NCBI RefSeq assembly: GCF_012273015.1
Contig: NZ_CP050954.1
Location: forward strand, 3,016,001 to 3,080,000
Origin: Hymenobacter sp. BT18
GTDB lineage: Bacteria; Bacteroidota; Bacteroidia; Cytophagales; Hymenobacteraceae
Direction of reading: 5' to 3'
DNA length: 64,000 nucleotides
The notes under the pieces: model-generated
What the model was told of the DNA's origin: nothing
Databases searched by the model: none
The model's input: only the letters and a program-made list of their open reading frames with translations
Made by a program: the position numbers and the translations under genes
Shown: in pieces, positions 34,023-42,495 of the stretch
How the letters are laid out: every line of letters starts with the position of its first letter
Numbering within the stretch: the first letter of the stretch is position 1

Positions 34023-34748
34023 ATGAAAATGCGTTTGCTCACTGCTCTGTTGCCCCTGGCTGCCCTGCTGGCCGGCTGCCACAACGACATCTTAGGCCCC
34101 ACGGTGCGGGGCAGCGGCCCCATCCAGTCGGAAACCCGCACCATTGAGGAATTCACGGAGGTCGAACTGCCCATTGATGCGGAAGTCTACCTTACCCAGG
34201 GAGTCACCCAGGAAGTACGCGTGGAAGCACAGGGCAACATTCTCGACGTGCTGGAAACCGACGTGGATGGCAACCGGCTACACATTGACTTTGGCCGTAC
34301 CATCGTACGCAGGCACGACCGGATCCGCGTGTACCTGACCACGCCCCGCCTTACCCGCCTGGTTCTCGCGGGCTCCGGCCACATCGTAAGTACCAACACC
34401 TGGTTGCTGCCCCGCCTCGATGTGTCCATCAGCGGCTCCGGCAGTACCGATCTGGCTTGTGAGCAAGCCACCAACCTAACCACGACAATTTCGGGTTCGG
34501 GAAAAGCAAGGTGGGAAGGCAATGCTGGCCACCACGAAATCAACATCAGCGGCTCAGGCGAGGTAGCTAGCTACGACCTCGACACGGATGCCGTGGACGT
34601 TAACCTGGTCGGCTCGGGTCGGGCAAAAGTCCGCGTAGCCGACAACCTGACGGTGCGCATCAGCGGCAGCGGCAACGTGTACTACAAAGGCCGGCCCAAC
34701 ATTTCTACCGAGGTATCCGGCTCGGGCCGGGTGCTAAACGCCAACTAG
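34023..34748 (+). CDS. GIN-domain (DUF2807) lipoprotein
   Basis: The 241-residue product has a lipoprotein signal (lipobox LLAGC, Cys19) and a head-GIN domain: an N-terminal segment (RTIEEFTEVELPIDAEVYLT, QEVRVEAQGNILDVLETDVD) followed by a beta-helix built from repeated SGSG turns (VSISGSGSTDL, TTISGSGKARW, INISGSGEVAS, VRISGSGNVYY, EVSGSGRVLN) between residues about 135 and 241. Such domains are thought to be adhesive or auto-assembling but their role is not known. Here it lies between sigma and anti-sigma genes and has its own ECF-type promoter. Confidence 0.92.
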   Translation: MKMRLLTALLPLAALLAGCHNDILGPTVRGSGPIQSETRTIEEFTEVELPIDAEVYLTQGVTQEVRVEAQGNILDVLETDVDGNRLHIDFGRTIVRRHDRIRVYLTTPRLTRLVLAGSGHIVSTNTWLLPRLDVSISGSGSTDLACEQATNLTTTISGSGKARWEGNAGHHEINISGSGEVASYDLDTDAVDVNLVGSGRAKVRVADNLTVRISGSGNVYYKGRPNISTEVSGSGRVLNAN

Positions 34749-34898
34749 CGTCAGCTGGCCCCTGGCCAGGACTACGAAATAGCTCGTCCGCTTTTCTCGT
34801 AGCCCTGGTCAGGGGCTTCAGCCGGAAAATCCCGAATTTGGCGGGTAAGTCTGGCCACTTGCTGCCGCCCATTGGCTGACTCTTCGTTTCTTCGCGTT

Positions 34899-35975
34899 AT
34901 GTCTTCCCCTATTCCTGCATCTGATGCCCCCTGGGAGCTGCTCGCCAAGCAGCTGGCCGGCGAGGCTACGCCGGCTGAGCTGGCCGAGCTGCAGGCATGG
35001 GTGCAGGCCCAGCCCGAGCGGCAGCAATGGCTGCGCGAGACTACCCGGGCCTGGGAGCAGGCTACCCCGCCAGCCCCAATTTTTACAGAGGCCGATGTAG
35101 AATCAGCCTGGCAACGCTTTCGGACGCGGGAAAACATACCAGCGGTAAACTCTGGCACTGTGCCTCATACCGAAGCACGCGTGGTGCCGATGTGGGCGGC
35201 CCAAGGCTGGTTGCGCGTAGCGGCGGCCATCCTGCTACTGCTTGGGGTGGTAGGCTTGTGGCGCCTTACCCGACCTGCGGCACCGGCCAGCTACCCGATG
35301 CTGGCTGTGCAGGCGGGCAATGTGGTGCGTGTGGTGGGCTTGCCCGATGGCAGCAAGGTGTGGCTGAACCGCCAGTCCAGCCTGCGCTACGCCGCCGGAT
35401 TCAAAGCTGGAAAGCGGGAAGTAGAGCTGCAGGGGGAAGCCTTTTTCGAAGTTACCAAGAACCCGCAACGGCCCTTTACCGTGCTGAGCTCCACTTCGCG
35501 CACCCAGGTTTTGGGTACTTCGTTTAACGTGCGGGCCTATCCGGGAGAAGACTCCGTGGAGGTTTCTGTAGTGACGGGCAAAGTAGCCTTCGGGCCCCGG
35601 TCTGCGCCCGCCGATACGGTATTGCTACTACCGGGGCGGCGGGGCGTGGTGCAGGGCCTGCAGCCCGGTCGAGCCCGCCGTACGCTCACCGTCGACTCCA
35701 ACTTCCGGGCTTGGCAGCAAAAAGAGCTGCGTTTCGACAACGCCACGGTGGCCGAGGTGCTGCGTACGCTGGAAACTACCTTCGCTACGCAAGTTTCAGT
35801 GCCTGATTCGGCCGTGCTCACGTGCCGCTTCACGGGCTCTTTCTCAACTCCTACCCCCGCGCAGGTGCTGCGGGTGCTCAGCCTCACGCTGGGCGCTGAA
35901 CTCTCTACCCAACCCGATGGCAGCTACGTGCTGCGTGGCGCCGGCTGCACCGCGGCGGGAGCAGCGCAGCCCTAG
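34899..35975 (+). CDS. FecR-family anti-sigma transducer
   Basis: A 358-residue single-pass inner-membrane regulator. The cytoplasmic part (residues 1-100) would hold the sigma factor; one membrane helix follows (about 103-122, WLRVAAAILLLLGVVGLWRL); the periplasmic part contains the FecR domain (LPDGSKVWLNRQSSLRYAAG near 150, LGTSFNVRAYPGEDSVEVSV near 205) and a C-terminal DUF4974-like STN-related domain (LRFDNATVAEVLRTLETTFA near 285). The ATG at 34899 is chosen over a TTG at 34872. Periplasmic contact with an STN domain normally relays a receptor signal; that domain is encoded in the next gene, 56 bases downstream. Confidence 0.93.
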   Translation: MSSPIPASDAPWELLAKQLAGEATPAELAELQAWVQAQPERQQWLRETTRAWEQATPPAPIFTEADVESAWQRFRTRENIPAVNSGTVPHTEARVVPMWAAQGWLRVAAAILLLLGVVGLWRLTRPAAPASYPMLAVQAGNVVRVVGLPDGSKVWLNRQSSLRYAAGFKAGKREVELQGEAFFEVTKNPQRPFTVLSSTSRTQVLGTSFNVRAYPGEDSVEVSVVTGKVAFGPRSAPADTVLLLPGRRGVVQGLQPGRARRTLTVDSNFRAWQQKELRFDNATVAEVLRTLETTFATQVSVPDSAVLTCRFTGSFSTPTPAQVLRVLSLTLGAELSTQPDGSYVLRGAGCTAAGAAQP

Positions 35976-36030
35976 CTGGGATTAGGCTGTATGCTGGGGA
36001 CCCGTATTTTCGCGGGCCTATGCGGTCTGT

Positions 36031-37929
36031 ATGCGGTACCTGATTCTGTTTCTATTTTGCTGGGTGCCCCTGCGGGCCTGGGCGCAGATGCCGCAGGTGC
36101 TGCAGCGGCCCGTGCCCATCACAGCCGACAACCAGCCCCTGAGCACCGTGCTGCGGCAGCTTAGCCGGCAGGGAGGCGTCTCATTCAGCTATAGCAGCAC
36201 CGTGCTCCCGCTCCAAACCCGCGTGACCATTCCCCCCGGCCCACCCCGGCCGCTGTATTACACCCTTGATGCCTTTTGCCGGCCTTTGCGCCTTTCGTAT
36301 GCCGTAGTGGAAGGGCAGATAGTGCTCTGGCGGGCCAATGACCGGCCCCCGGCAGGGCTGCTGGCAGGAGCCGGCATTTACCCTAAGCCGCTGGGGCCGC
36401 CGGCCCCGCCCCGGCAGGCGGTACCGCTGCGGCCGCTACCTACCCGCCGGGTGGGTGTGCGAGTGAAAAAGTACCCCCTGGCCCGGCAGCTGTCCACGAC
36501 AGCCAATGCCACGGCTTCCGTAGCAGCTACTCCGGTACCTGACTTATCAGGCCCAACGCTTTCCGCGGCCGATACCATTAACATGGCGGCTGATACGGCC
36601 GCCTACTTCAACCTGGGCAATATCATGGCGAAGGCGCAGCAGACCCTGGTCGCCATGAAACGCCAGGCCCAAATCAAGGGCCGACAGCTGAAAACCACGG
36701 CCCAACGGGTAGCCGCCGTGCCGCCCATGGCGCTCAGCCCCGACTCGGCCCGCTGGCGCCAGCGCCAAGCACGGGCCTCACGGTTTATCGACAGCCTTAC
36801 CGTGAGCATCATGCGGGCCAAAGTCAACCTGCGTGCGCGCGACACAACTCTGGCCAGCACTGCTGTACGCCCTCCGCGCGTCGCGAATTCATTGTACGAC
36901 GAGCATACGTGGCAGATAACCCTGGTGCCGCCTCTGGGAACCAATGGGCTACGGGCCGGTCGGGCCGTCAACCGCTATTCCGCCAACGTGCTGGTGGGCT
37001 ATGCCGCCGGCCTGCGCGGGCTGGAGCTGGGGACGGTGCTTAATCTGGACCGTGATACGGTGCGCGGCAGCCAGTTGGCTGGGGTAGGCAACCTGGCCGG
37101 GCGCCACCTCGGTGGGCTGCAGGGCGCCGGCGTGCTAAACGTAGTAGGGGGCGGAGGCCGGGGCTTGCAGCTCGCGGGAGTGCTGAACATAGCAGCGCGG
37201 CCCTTAGCCGGCTGGCAGGCGGCTGGGGTGCTCAACTACGCCGGCCCGCCCCGCCCCGATGCGACGGAACCCGCGGGCCCGTTGGTCCAGACGGCCGGCG
37301 TGCTCAACGTGTCGTTGGCTGAGGTGAGGGGCGTACAAGCTGCGGGCGTGCTCAACGTGGCGCGGCGGGTGCGCGGAGTGCAGCTTGGCCTCTTCAACGT
37401 AGCCGATACGGTAACCGGGGCCAGCGTGGGGCTGCTCAACTTCGTGCGCCATGGCTACTACCGCCTCGATGTGCTGTATAGTGAAACCTGGCCCGCTCTG
37501 GCCACGCTCAAGCTGGGCGGCAGCGCCTGGTTCTACACACAATTCGTGGGGGCTGCGCAGCCATTCGATGGGCAGTTGCGCTGGGGTCTGGGCTACGGCT
37601 TGGGCACGGAGCTGGCAGCGCGGCGGCGGTTCAGCCTGAGCCTCGATGCCCTGGCCCTGCACGTAAACGAAGAGCCCAGCGGCTGGACAAAACAGCTCAA
37701 CCTGCAAAGCCAGTTGCGCCTGCTCGTGGGCTGGGCGTTGTGGAAGGGAGGGCGGATACGCCTGGTAGCCGGGCCCGAAGTAAACGTGCTGGTGTCGCAA
37801 CGCTACGACGCCGACCGGCAGGCGGTGTACTCGCAAGTGGGGGAGGGGCAGCATCTGCTGGCTGAAAACCTGAGTGGCTCTACGCTGGTGCGCGTCTGGG
37901 CCGGGTACAGCGCCGGGTTACGTTTCTAG
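36031..37929 (+). CDS. Exported STN-domain protein with LA_2272-type surface repeats
   Basis: The 632-residue product has a signal peptide (MRYLILFLFCWVPLRAWA, cleavage before Gln19) and an STN domain at about residues 27-110 (ITADNQPLSTVLRQLSRQGG, VSFSYSSTVLPLQTRVTI, PLYYTLDAFCRPLRLSYAVV), the signalling domain usually found at the N terminus of TonB receptors. A Pro/Arg/Ala-rich middle follows. At about 327-475 there are eight to nine repeats with the core AGVLN or LGLFN (LQGAGVLNVVG, LQLAGVLNIAA, WQAAGVLNYAG, VQTAGVLNVSL, VQAAGVLNVAR), the LA_2272 surface-repeat pattern. The C-terminal 150 residues look like beta-strands and end in AGLRF, so an outer-membrane barrel is possible. It stands between the FecR gene and the receptor. 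Confidence 0.82.
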   Translation: MRYLILFLFCWVPLRAWAQMPQVLQRPVPITADNQPLSTVLRQLSRQGGVSFSYSSTVLPLQTRVTIPPGPPRPLYYTLDAFCRPLRLSYAVVEGQIVLWRANDRPPAGLLAGAGIYPKPLGPPAPPRQAVPLRPLPTRRVGVRVKKYPLARQLSTTANATASVAATPVPDLSGPTLSAADTINMAADTAAYFNLGNIMAKAQQTLVAMKRQAQIKGRQLKTTAQRVAAVPPMALSPDSARWRQRQARASRFIDSLTVSIMRAKVNLRARDTTLASTAVRPPRVANSLYDEHTWQITLVPPLGTNGLRAGRAVNRYSANVLVGYAAGLRGLELGTVLNLDRDTVRGSQLAGVGNLAGRHLGGLQGAGVLNVVGGGGRGLQLAGVLNIAARPLAGWQAAGVLNYAGPPRPDATEPAGPLVQTAGVLNVSLAEVRGVQAAGVLNVARRVRGVQLGLFNVADTVTGASVGLLNFVRHGYYRLDVLYSETWPALATLKLGGSAWFYTQFVGAAQPFDGQLRWGLGYGLGTELAARRRFSLSLDALALHVNEEPSGWTKQLNLQSQLRLLVGWALWKGGRIRLVAGPEVNVLVSQRYDADRQAVYSQVGEGQHLLAENLSGSTLVRVWAGYSAGLRF

Positions 37930-38233
37930 CTGGCGACGCGCTAGGTCGGTAAACTTGAACTTGAAATAGCGTCGGCCCAACGCAGCACACAGCTTGCTCG
38001 TGCTGTGAATAAAAAATATCAGAAAATAAATGCTTACCCGTAGGGGTAAGCGCGGGGAAGCGTGTCTTAAGTACGAAACCCGCAACCAGCCGGCCGGCTA
38101 CTTCCTGAGTTCAGGGTTTGCGGGGTGATGCACCCGTCAGCTTCGGCTGCCACTACCTTCTGGCTTTTCGTTGTGCGCTGCTTTTCCGGGCAGCCCGGGC
38201 CGCGCTTTGTCTGCTCATTTCTTCTTCTTACCT
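37930..38233 (+). other. Intergenic region of 304 bases before the TonB receptor
   Basis: It contains the ECF-type promoter at 38039-38069 in an AT-richer stretch (38008-38031), and then a GC-rich leader of about 160 bases. The receptor frame is open through the last 60 bases but has only a TTG start there. No RNA gene is seen. Confidence 0.5.
38032..38069 (+). promoter_or_regulatory. Putative ECF-sigma promoter, site B (TonB receptor)
   Basis: CGTAGGGGTA (38039-38048), 15 bases, GTCTTA (38064-38069), identical boxes and spacing to site A. Here the upstream box also lies in a perfect inverted repeat GCTTACCC-GTAG-GGGTAAGC (38032-38051) that site A lacks, so an additional dimeric regulator could bind. 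The receptor ATG is at 38234. Confidence 0.6.
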
Positions 38234-40603
38234 ATGAAAACTCTTTCATTGCGCAGTCTGCTGCTGTGCTTTGCGCTGCTATCTATATCCTGGGTTCAAG
38301 CGCAGGAACTCACCCAAACCATTCGGGGCCGCATCCTCGACCGCGAATCACAGACGCCGCTGGTGGGCGCCACGGTCGTGGTGCTCGATACCAACCCACC
38401 CCAAGCTGCTACCACCGATGCCGATGGTTATTTTAAGCTCACCAAGGTGGCCGTGGGCCGTCATACACTCAAGATTTCCTTTATCGGCTACGAGGAGCAA
38501 ACCATTCCGGAGCTGCTGCTGGGCTCGGGCAAAGAGCTGGTACTGAATGTGGGGCTGGCCGAAGCCTATACCAGTCTTGGCGACGTGCGCGTGGTGGCCG
38601 AGCGCGAAAAGGGTACGGCCCGCAACGAAATGGCTACCGTGAGTGCCCGCTCTATTTCGGTGGAAGAAAGTAAGCGCTACGCAGCCAGCATTTCTGACCC
38701 GGCCCGCACGGCCCAAACCCTGGCCGGCGTGGTAGCCTCCGGCGACGACCTGGGCAACGAAATAGTCGTGCGCGGCAACTCCCCGCGGGGGCTGCTCTGG
38801 CGCATCGAAGGCGTAGAAGTGCCCAACCCCAACCATTTTTCGGCGGAAGGGGCCAGCGGCGGGGCCGTGAGCGTGCTTAGCTCCAACGTGCTCAGCAACT
38901 CCGATTTCTTTACCGGAGCCTTCCCCGCCGAGTACGGCAATGCCTTGTCGGGCGTGTTTGATGTGCGCCTGCGCAGCGGCAACAACGAAAAGCGCGAGTA
39001 TGCCTTTCAGGCCGGGGTGCTGGGCGTTGATTTTGCCGTGGAAGGTCCGCTGCGGCAGGGCGGCAAAGGCTCTTATCTGGCCAACTACCGCTACTCCTCC
39101 CTGGCTCTGCTGAAGGATATTGGCATTGATGTGACGGGCGGGGGCGGAGTACCCAAGTACCAGGATCTGTCCTTCAAGCTGAATATGCCGGGGCGGCACG
39201 GCACGCTGGTGCTCTGGGGCGTGGGGGGGCTGAGTACTTCCAACTCGCACGCCGTTACCGACACTACCCTCTGGAAGCGCTACTACGACCGGTTTGAATC
39301 GGTGAGTGGGTCAGATATGGGCGTAGCGGGCCTCACGTACACGTACCCACTGTCGGAGCAGGCTTATCTAGAGACCAGCCTCTCTGCCTCCGCCTCCCGT
39401 CAAACCTTCCAAAGCAATGCGTTTGAGACCGAAGGCCGCGTCACGGATGCCGACCAGAAATTCGTGAGTACGGCGCTGCGGGCCTCCGTGCTTTACAACC
39501 ATAAGCTGAGCTCCCGCCATACCGTGCGGGCGGGCTTCATTGCCAGCCGGCTGGGGTTTGATGCCCGCAGCGGCTTCCGCGATGATAATTACGGGGGGCA
39601 ATTTGTGCAGTTCCTCGACCAGCGCGGCACGGCCAACACTTGGCAAGGCTACGGACAGTGGAAGTACCGCGCCACCGAGCAGCTTACCATAAGCAGTGGC
39701 CTGCATGCTCTGTACTTTGCCCTGAACGGCCATAGTGCCGTAGAGCCGCGCGTGGGAGCCCGCTGGGCATTTTCGCCAACTAAGTCGTTTTCGGCGGGGC
39801 TGGGGCTACATAGCCGGCACGAGGCCCCCTTCATCTACTACACCCGCATCCCATTGGGCGAAGGAGCCTACTCTGAGCCCAATAAGAACCTCGACCTGGC
39901 CCGGGCGGCGCACGTGGTGCTGGGCTACGACCAACTGCTGCGCGAAGACCTGCGCCTGCGGGTGGAGCCCTACTTTCAGCACCTCTACCGCGTAGGCATT
40001 TCGCCGAACCCGAACAGCGCCATGTCGGCCCTCAACTACGGCGGCGGCACCGCTACCGACTCGCTCGTGGCCCGCGGGCGGGGCCGCAACTACGGTCTCG
40101 ACGTGACGCTGGAGAAGTTCTTCACCGGCCAGTACTATTACCAAGTTACCGGCTCCCTCTACGACTCTCGCTACCGGGCCGCCGACGGGCAGTGGCGCGG
40201 CACCCGCTACAACGGCCACTACGTGCTGAACGTGCTGGGCGGGCGTGAGTTCAAAGTAGGCCGGCAGCGCAACAACCTCATTGGGCTGAACCTGCGCCTG
40301 CTCTGGGCCGGCGGCAACCGCTATACCCCCGTAGACCTAGAGAAGTCGAGGGAAGCCGGGTACCAGATCAACGCGCAGGGGCAGGAATGGGCCGAACAGG
40401 GCCCCAGCTACTCTCGCCTGGATGTGCGCCTGAGCTACCGGAAAAACAACCCCCGGGCTTCGCACATCATTTCCCTGGATGTGCAAAACGCCACCAACCA
40501 CCTCAACCTCTACGGCCGCTTCTACGACCGGTATTCCGAGCAGGTAGAAACCGCCTACCAAACTGGCCTGCTGCCCTTCCTGAATTACCGGGTGGAGTTC
40601 TAG
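38234..40603 (+). CDS. TonB-dependent receptor with carboxypeptidase-regulatory-like N-terminal domain
   Basis: A 789-residue outer-membrane receptor. The signal peptide MKTLSLRSLLLCFALLSISW ends before VQAQ; the ATG at 38234 is chosen over a TTG at 38171. Next comes a carboxypeptidase D regulatory-like beta-sandwich (about residues 30-110, IRGRILDRESQTPLVGATVV), a plug domain (about 130-240, RTAQTLAGVVASGDDLGNEI, VVRGNSPRGLLWRIEGVEVP), and a 22-strand-type barrel ending NYRVEF. It has no SusD partner and no STN domain at its N terminus; an STN protein is encoded upstream. The transported substrate is unknown. A bidirectional terminator is downstream. Confidence 0.93.
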   Translation: MKTLSLRSLLLCFALLSISWVQAQELTQTIRGRILDRESQTPLVGATVVVLDTNPPQAATTDADGYFKLTKVAVGRHTLKISFIGYEEQTIPELLLGSGKELVLNVGLAEAYTSLGDVRVVAEREKGTARNEMATVSARSISVEESKRYAASISDPARTAQTLAGVVASGDDLGNEIVVRGNSPRGLLWRIEGVEVPNPNHFSAEGASGGAVSVLSSNVLSNSDFFTGAFPAEYGNALSGVFDVRLRSGNNEKREYAFQAGVLGVDFAVEGPLRQGGKGSYLANYRYSSLALLKDIGIDVTGGGGVPKYQDLSFKLNMPGRHGTLVLWGVGGLSTSNSHAVTDTTLWKRYYDRFESVSGSDMGVAGLTYTYPLSEQAYLETSLSASASRQTFQSNAFETEGRVTDADQKFVSTALRASVLYNHKLSSRHTVRAGFIASRLGFDARSGFRDDNYGGQFVQFLDQRGTANTWQGYGQWKYRATEQLTISSGLHALYFALNGHSAVEPRVGARWAFSPTKSFSAGLGLHSRHEAPFIYYTRIPLGEGAYSEPNKNLDLARAAHVVLGYDQLLREDLRLRVEPYFQHLYRVGISPNPNSAMSALNYGGGTATDSLVARGRGRNYGLDVTLEKFFTGQYYYQVTGSLYDSRYRAADGQWRGTRYNGHYVLNVLGGREFKVGRQRNNLIGLNLRLLWAGGNRYTPVDLEKSREAGYQINAQGQEWAEQGPSYSRLDVRLSYRKNNPRASHIISLDVQNATNHLNLYGRFYDRYSEQVETAYQTGLLPFLNYRVEF

Positions 40604-40636
40604 GCGCGAGCTTTAGAATTCATAAATGCTCTGAAA

Positions 40637-40725
40637 GTCCTGCTGAGCTTGTCGAAGCATCTCTACCGCTTCGCCTACTGGTATTCAACGAAGCGGTAGA
40701 GATGCTTCGACAAGCTCAGCAGGAC
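40637..40725. repeat. REP-like palindrome, TGCTGAGCTTGTCGAAGCAT type
   Basis: Two perfect 37-base arms (40637-40673 and 40689-40725) with a 15-base loop; the arm contains GTCCTGCTGAGCTTGTCGAAG. A degenerate relative is at 46358-46448. It lies after the TonB receptor. Confidence 0.85.
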
Positions 40726-40750
40726 GATTTACGGCTTTGAGAGCATCCAA

Positions 40751-40797
40751 TAAAACGCCCTGCCGCCTACGGGAATACGAGGCGGCAGGGCGTTTTA
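40751..40797. terminator. Bidirectional rho-independent terminator
   Basis: Perfect 18-base stem TAAAACGCCCTGCCGCCT / AGGCGGCAGGGCGTTTTA with an 11-base loop, between the convergent TonB receptor and hydrolase-like genes. Confidence 0.88.
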
Positions 40798-40813
40798 TCA
40801 AATAGAAAAGGGC

Positions 40814-42268
40814 CTAGCCGCGGGGCTTATCGGCGGCGGAGGCGCGCTTGAGGGAGTTCAGCTTGCTTTTCAGGGACGATGACACCACCGGCTGCGTCTG
40901 CTTTTGCAGCCAGTCGTTGATGAGCTGTAAGGCTTTGGGGGAAAATACGGGCTGCTGCTGCCCATTCACCATGGCCCATTCGGCCGGCGGGGGCTGAAAC
41001 CAATGGTTGATGTTGGCCAGCTTTTCCGTTTTCACCTCCGGGCTGTTGCGCAGCCCTTTGTTGAGGATAGATAAGTTCTTGCCCGAAGCCACTTGTAAGT
41101 CGTCGGTGCCGTTGAGGGCCAGGACGGGACACTTAACCTCACTGAGGCGAGCGGAAGGATCGAAATCCAGGTAAAAGCGGTACCAGGTGGACGTGAGCTG
41201 GTCGGCGCGGGCCGACACCATAGTATGGTCGATATCGGTGTTGTTCTGGCGGAGAAGTACGCCCAGCTTGGCCCGGGCCAGCGCATTGTTGGGCGTCTGC
41301 CGGATGGTTTCCACCATGCGGTCTTCCAGGTCCAGCGCGGCTTTCACCTGCGCCGTATTGGCCCCAATCAGCCGCATAATCTCTACCTGCTGCTGCCGGA
41401 GTACCTCCCGCCCCGACTGCCCGTAGCCCGCCAGGGAAATCAGGAAGTCGGGGCCTTTGGGTTGGGCGGCGGCCAGCAGGGCAATGTTAGCGCCTTCGCC
41501 GTGCCCAATGAGCCCTACCTGGGTTTTCTTCACGCGGTAGTGGGCCCGCAGATAGCCCAGCGCCGCCTGCGCATCACTCACCAGATCGGCGGTGGTAGCG
41601 GCCAGATACTTGCCCTGGCTCTGGCCCACACCCCGGTCGTCGTAGCGAAGTACGGCGAAGCCGCGGCGCGTGAGGTAATCGGCCAGGATGGCGAACATGC
41701 GATACTGCTCCTGGGAAGCGTCGCGGTCCTGAGCCCCCATATCCGAAACCAGGGCCACGGCTGGAAACGGACCAGTACCGCTGGGCATAGTGAGCGTAGC
41801 GCCTAGGCGCAGCTTAGCCACCTTGTTGGGCACAATAACTTCCTCCTTTTTGTAGGGTGGCGCTGCTTTGAAAGCGGCGTTTACCGCCGAGGTGGCCGTG
41901 CGCGTAAGCACCAGCTCACTTGTCAGACCCGGCTGCTGCCAAGTGCCCACCATCATTTTGCCATCCTCGCTGAGCTTGCCAATAAACCGGCTCCCGGCCT
42001 GGTCAATGCGCAGCTGCACGTCGCGGCCCTTTACCTGCGCATCGACCGGCATCCGGCTCACCTTCTGCTTGGGCACGTCCAGGGCCGCGTAGTACCCCCC
42101 GGTGCTCAGCGGCACAATGGTGATGATCAGCTCCATTTCGCCGCCGGGCACTTTCAGCGGGCCCGTCCACTGCCCGTTGAGCACGGGTGGGATACCGCCG
42201 GCCAGCAATTGAACAGGCGCCCACCAGATCAAGAGGAGGAAGAAAAGCGCGGGTATAGGTTTCTTCAT
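40814..42268 (-). CDS. Exported alpha/beta-hydrolase homologue lacking the nucleophilic serine
   Basis: The 484-residue product has a signal peptide (MKKPIPALFFLLLIWWAPVQ, LLAG), an N-terminal beta domain that resembles the accessory domain of secreted bacterial hydrolases (about residues 25-135), and a C-terminal alpha/beta-hydrolase fold (FAVLRYDDRGVGQSQGKY near 215; VGLIGHGEGANIALLAAAQP near 260; VLALNGTDDLQVASG with the acid; NINHWFQ with the histidine). At the nucleophile elbow the usual G-x-S-x-G reads GHGEG, so the catalytic serine is glycine. It may be inactive or act as a binding protein. The gene is otherwise intact. Confidence 0.85.
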   Translation of the reverse strand: MKKPIPALFFLLLIWWAPVQLLAGGIPPVLNGQWTGPLKVPGGEMELIITIVPLSTGGYYAALDVPKQKVSRMPVDAQVKGRDVQLRIDQAGSRFIGKLSEDGKMMVGTWQQPGLTSELVLTRTATSAVNAAFKAAPPYKKEEVIVPNKVAKLRLGATLTMPSGTGPFPAVALVSDMGAQDRDASQEQYRMFAILADYLTRRGFAVLRYDDRGVGQSQGKYLAATTADLVSDAQAALGYLRAHYRVKKTQVGLIGHGEGANIALLAAAQPKGPDFLISLAGYGQSGREVLRQQQVEIMRLIGANTAQVKAALDLEDRMVETIRQTPNNALARAKLGVLLRQNNTDIDHTMVSARADQLTSTWYRFYLDFDPSARLSEVKCPVLALNGTDDLQVASGKNLSILNKGLRNSPEVKTEKLANINHWFQPPPAEWAMVNGQQQPVFSPKALQLINDWLQKQTQPVVSSSLKSKLNSLKRASAADKPRG

Positions 42269-42495
42269 AAAGTGAAAAATAAGGACAAGAATCTGCCACG
42301 AATTCCAAAAAACGGGACTGAAATTATCAAACCCCGGCCAGACTTGCCAGCCGCATCAACTGCTCCTACGGAAATTAGCAAAAAACCACTAAGCAGGCCT
42401 TGCATAATCCTGTAATTAGTGAATTTTATGGTGCCAGAGCAGCTTTTGACGACCCCCAGGGTCTGTCGTATATAACATAGCCAATAATCGATTTT

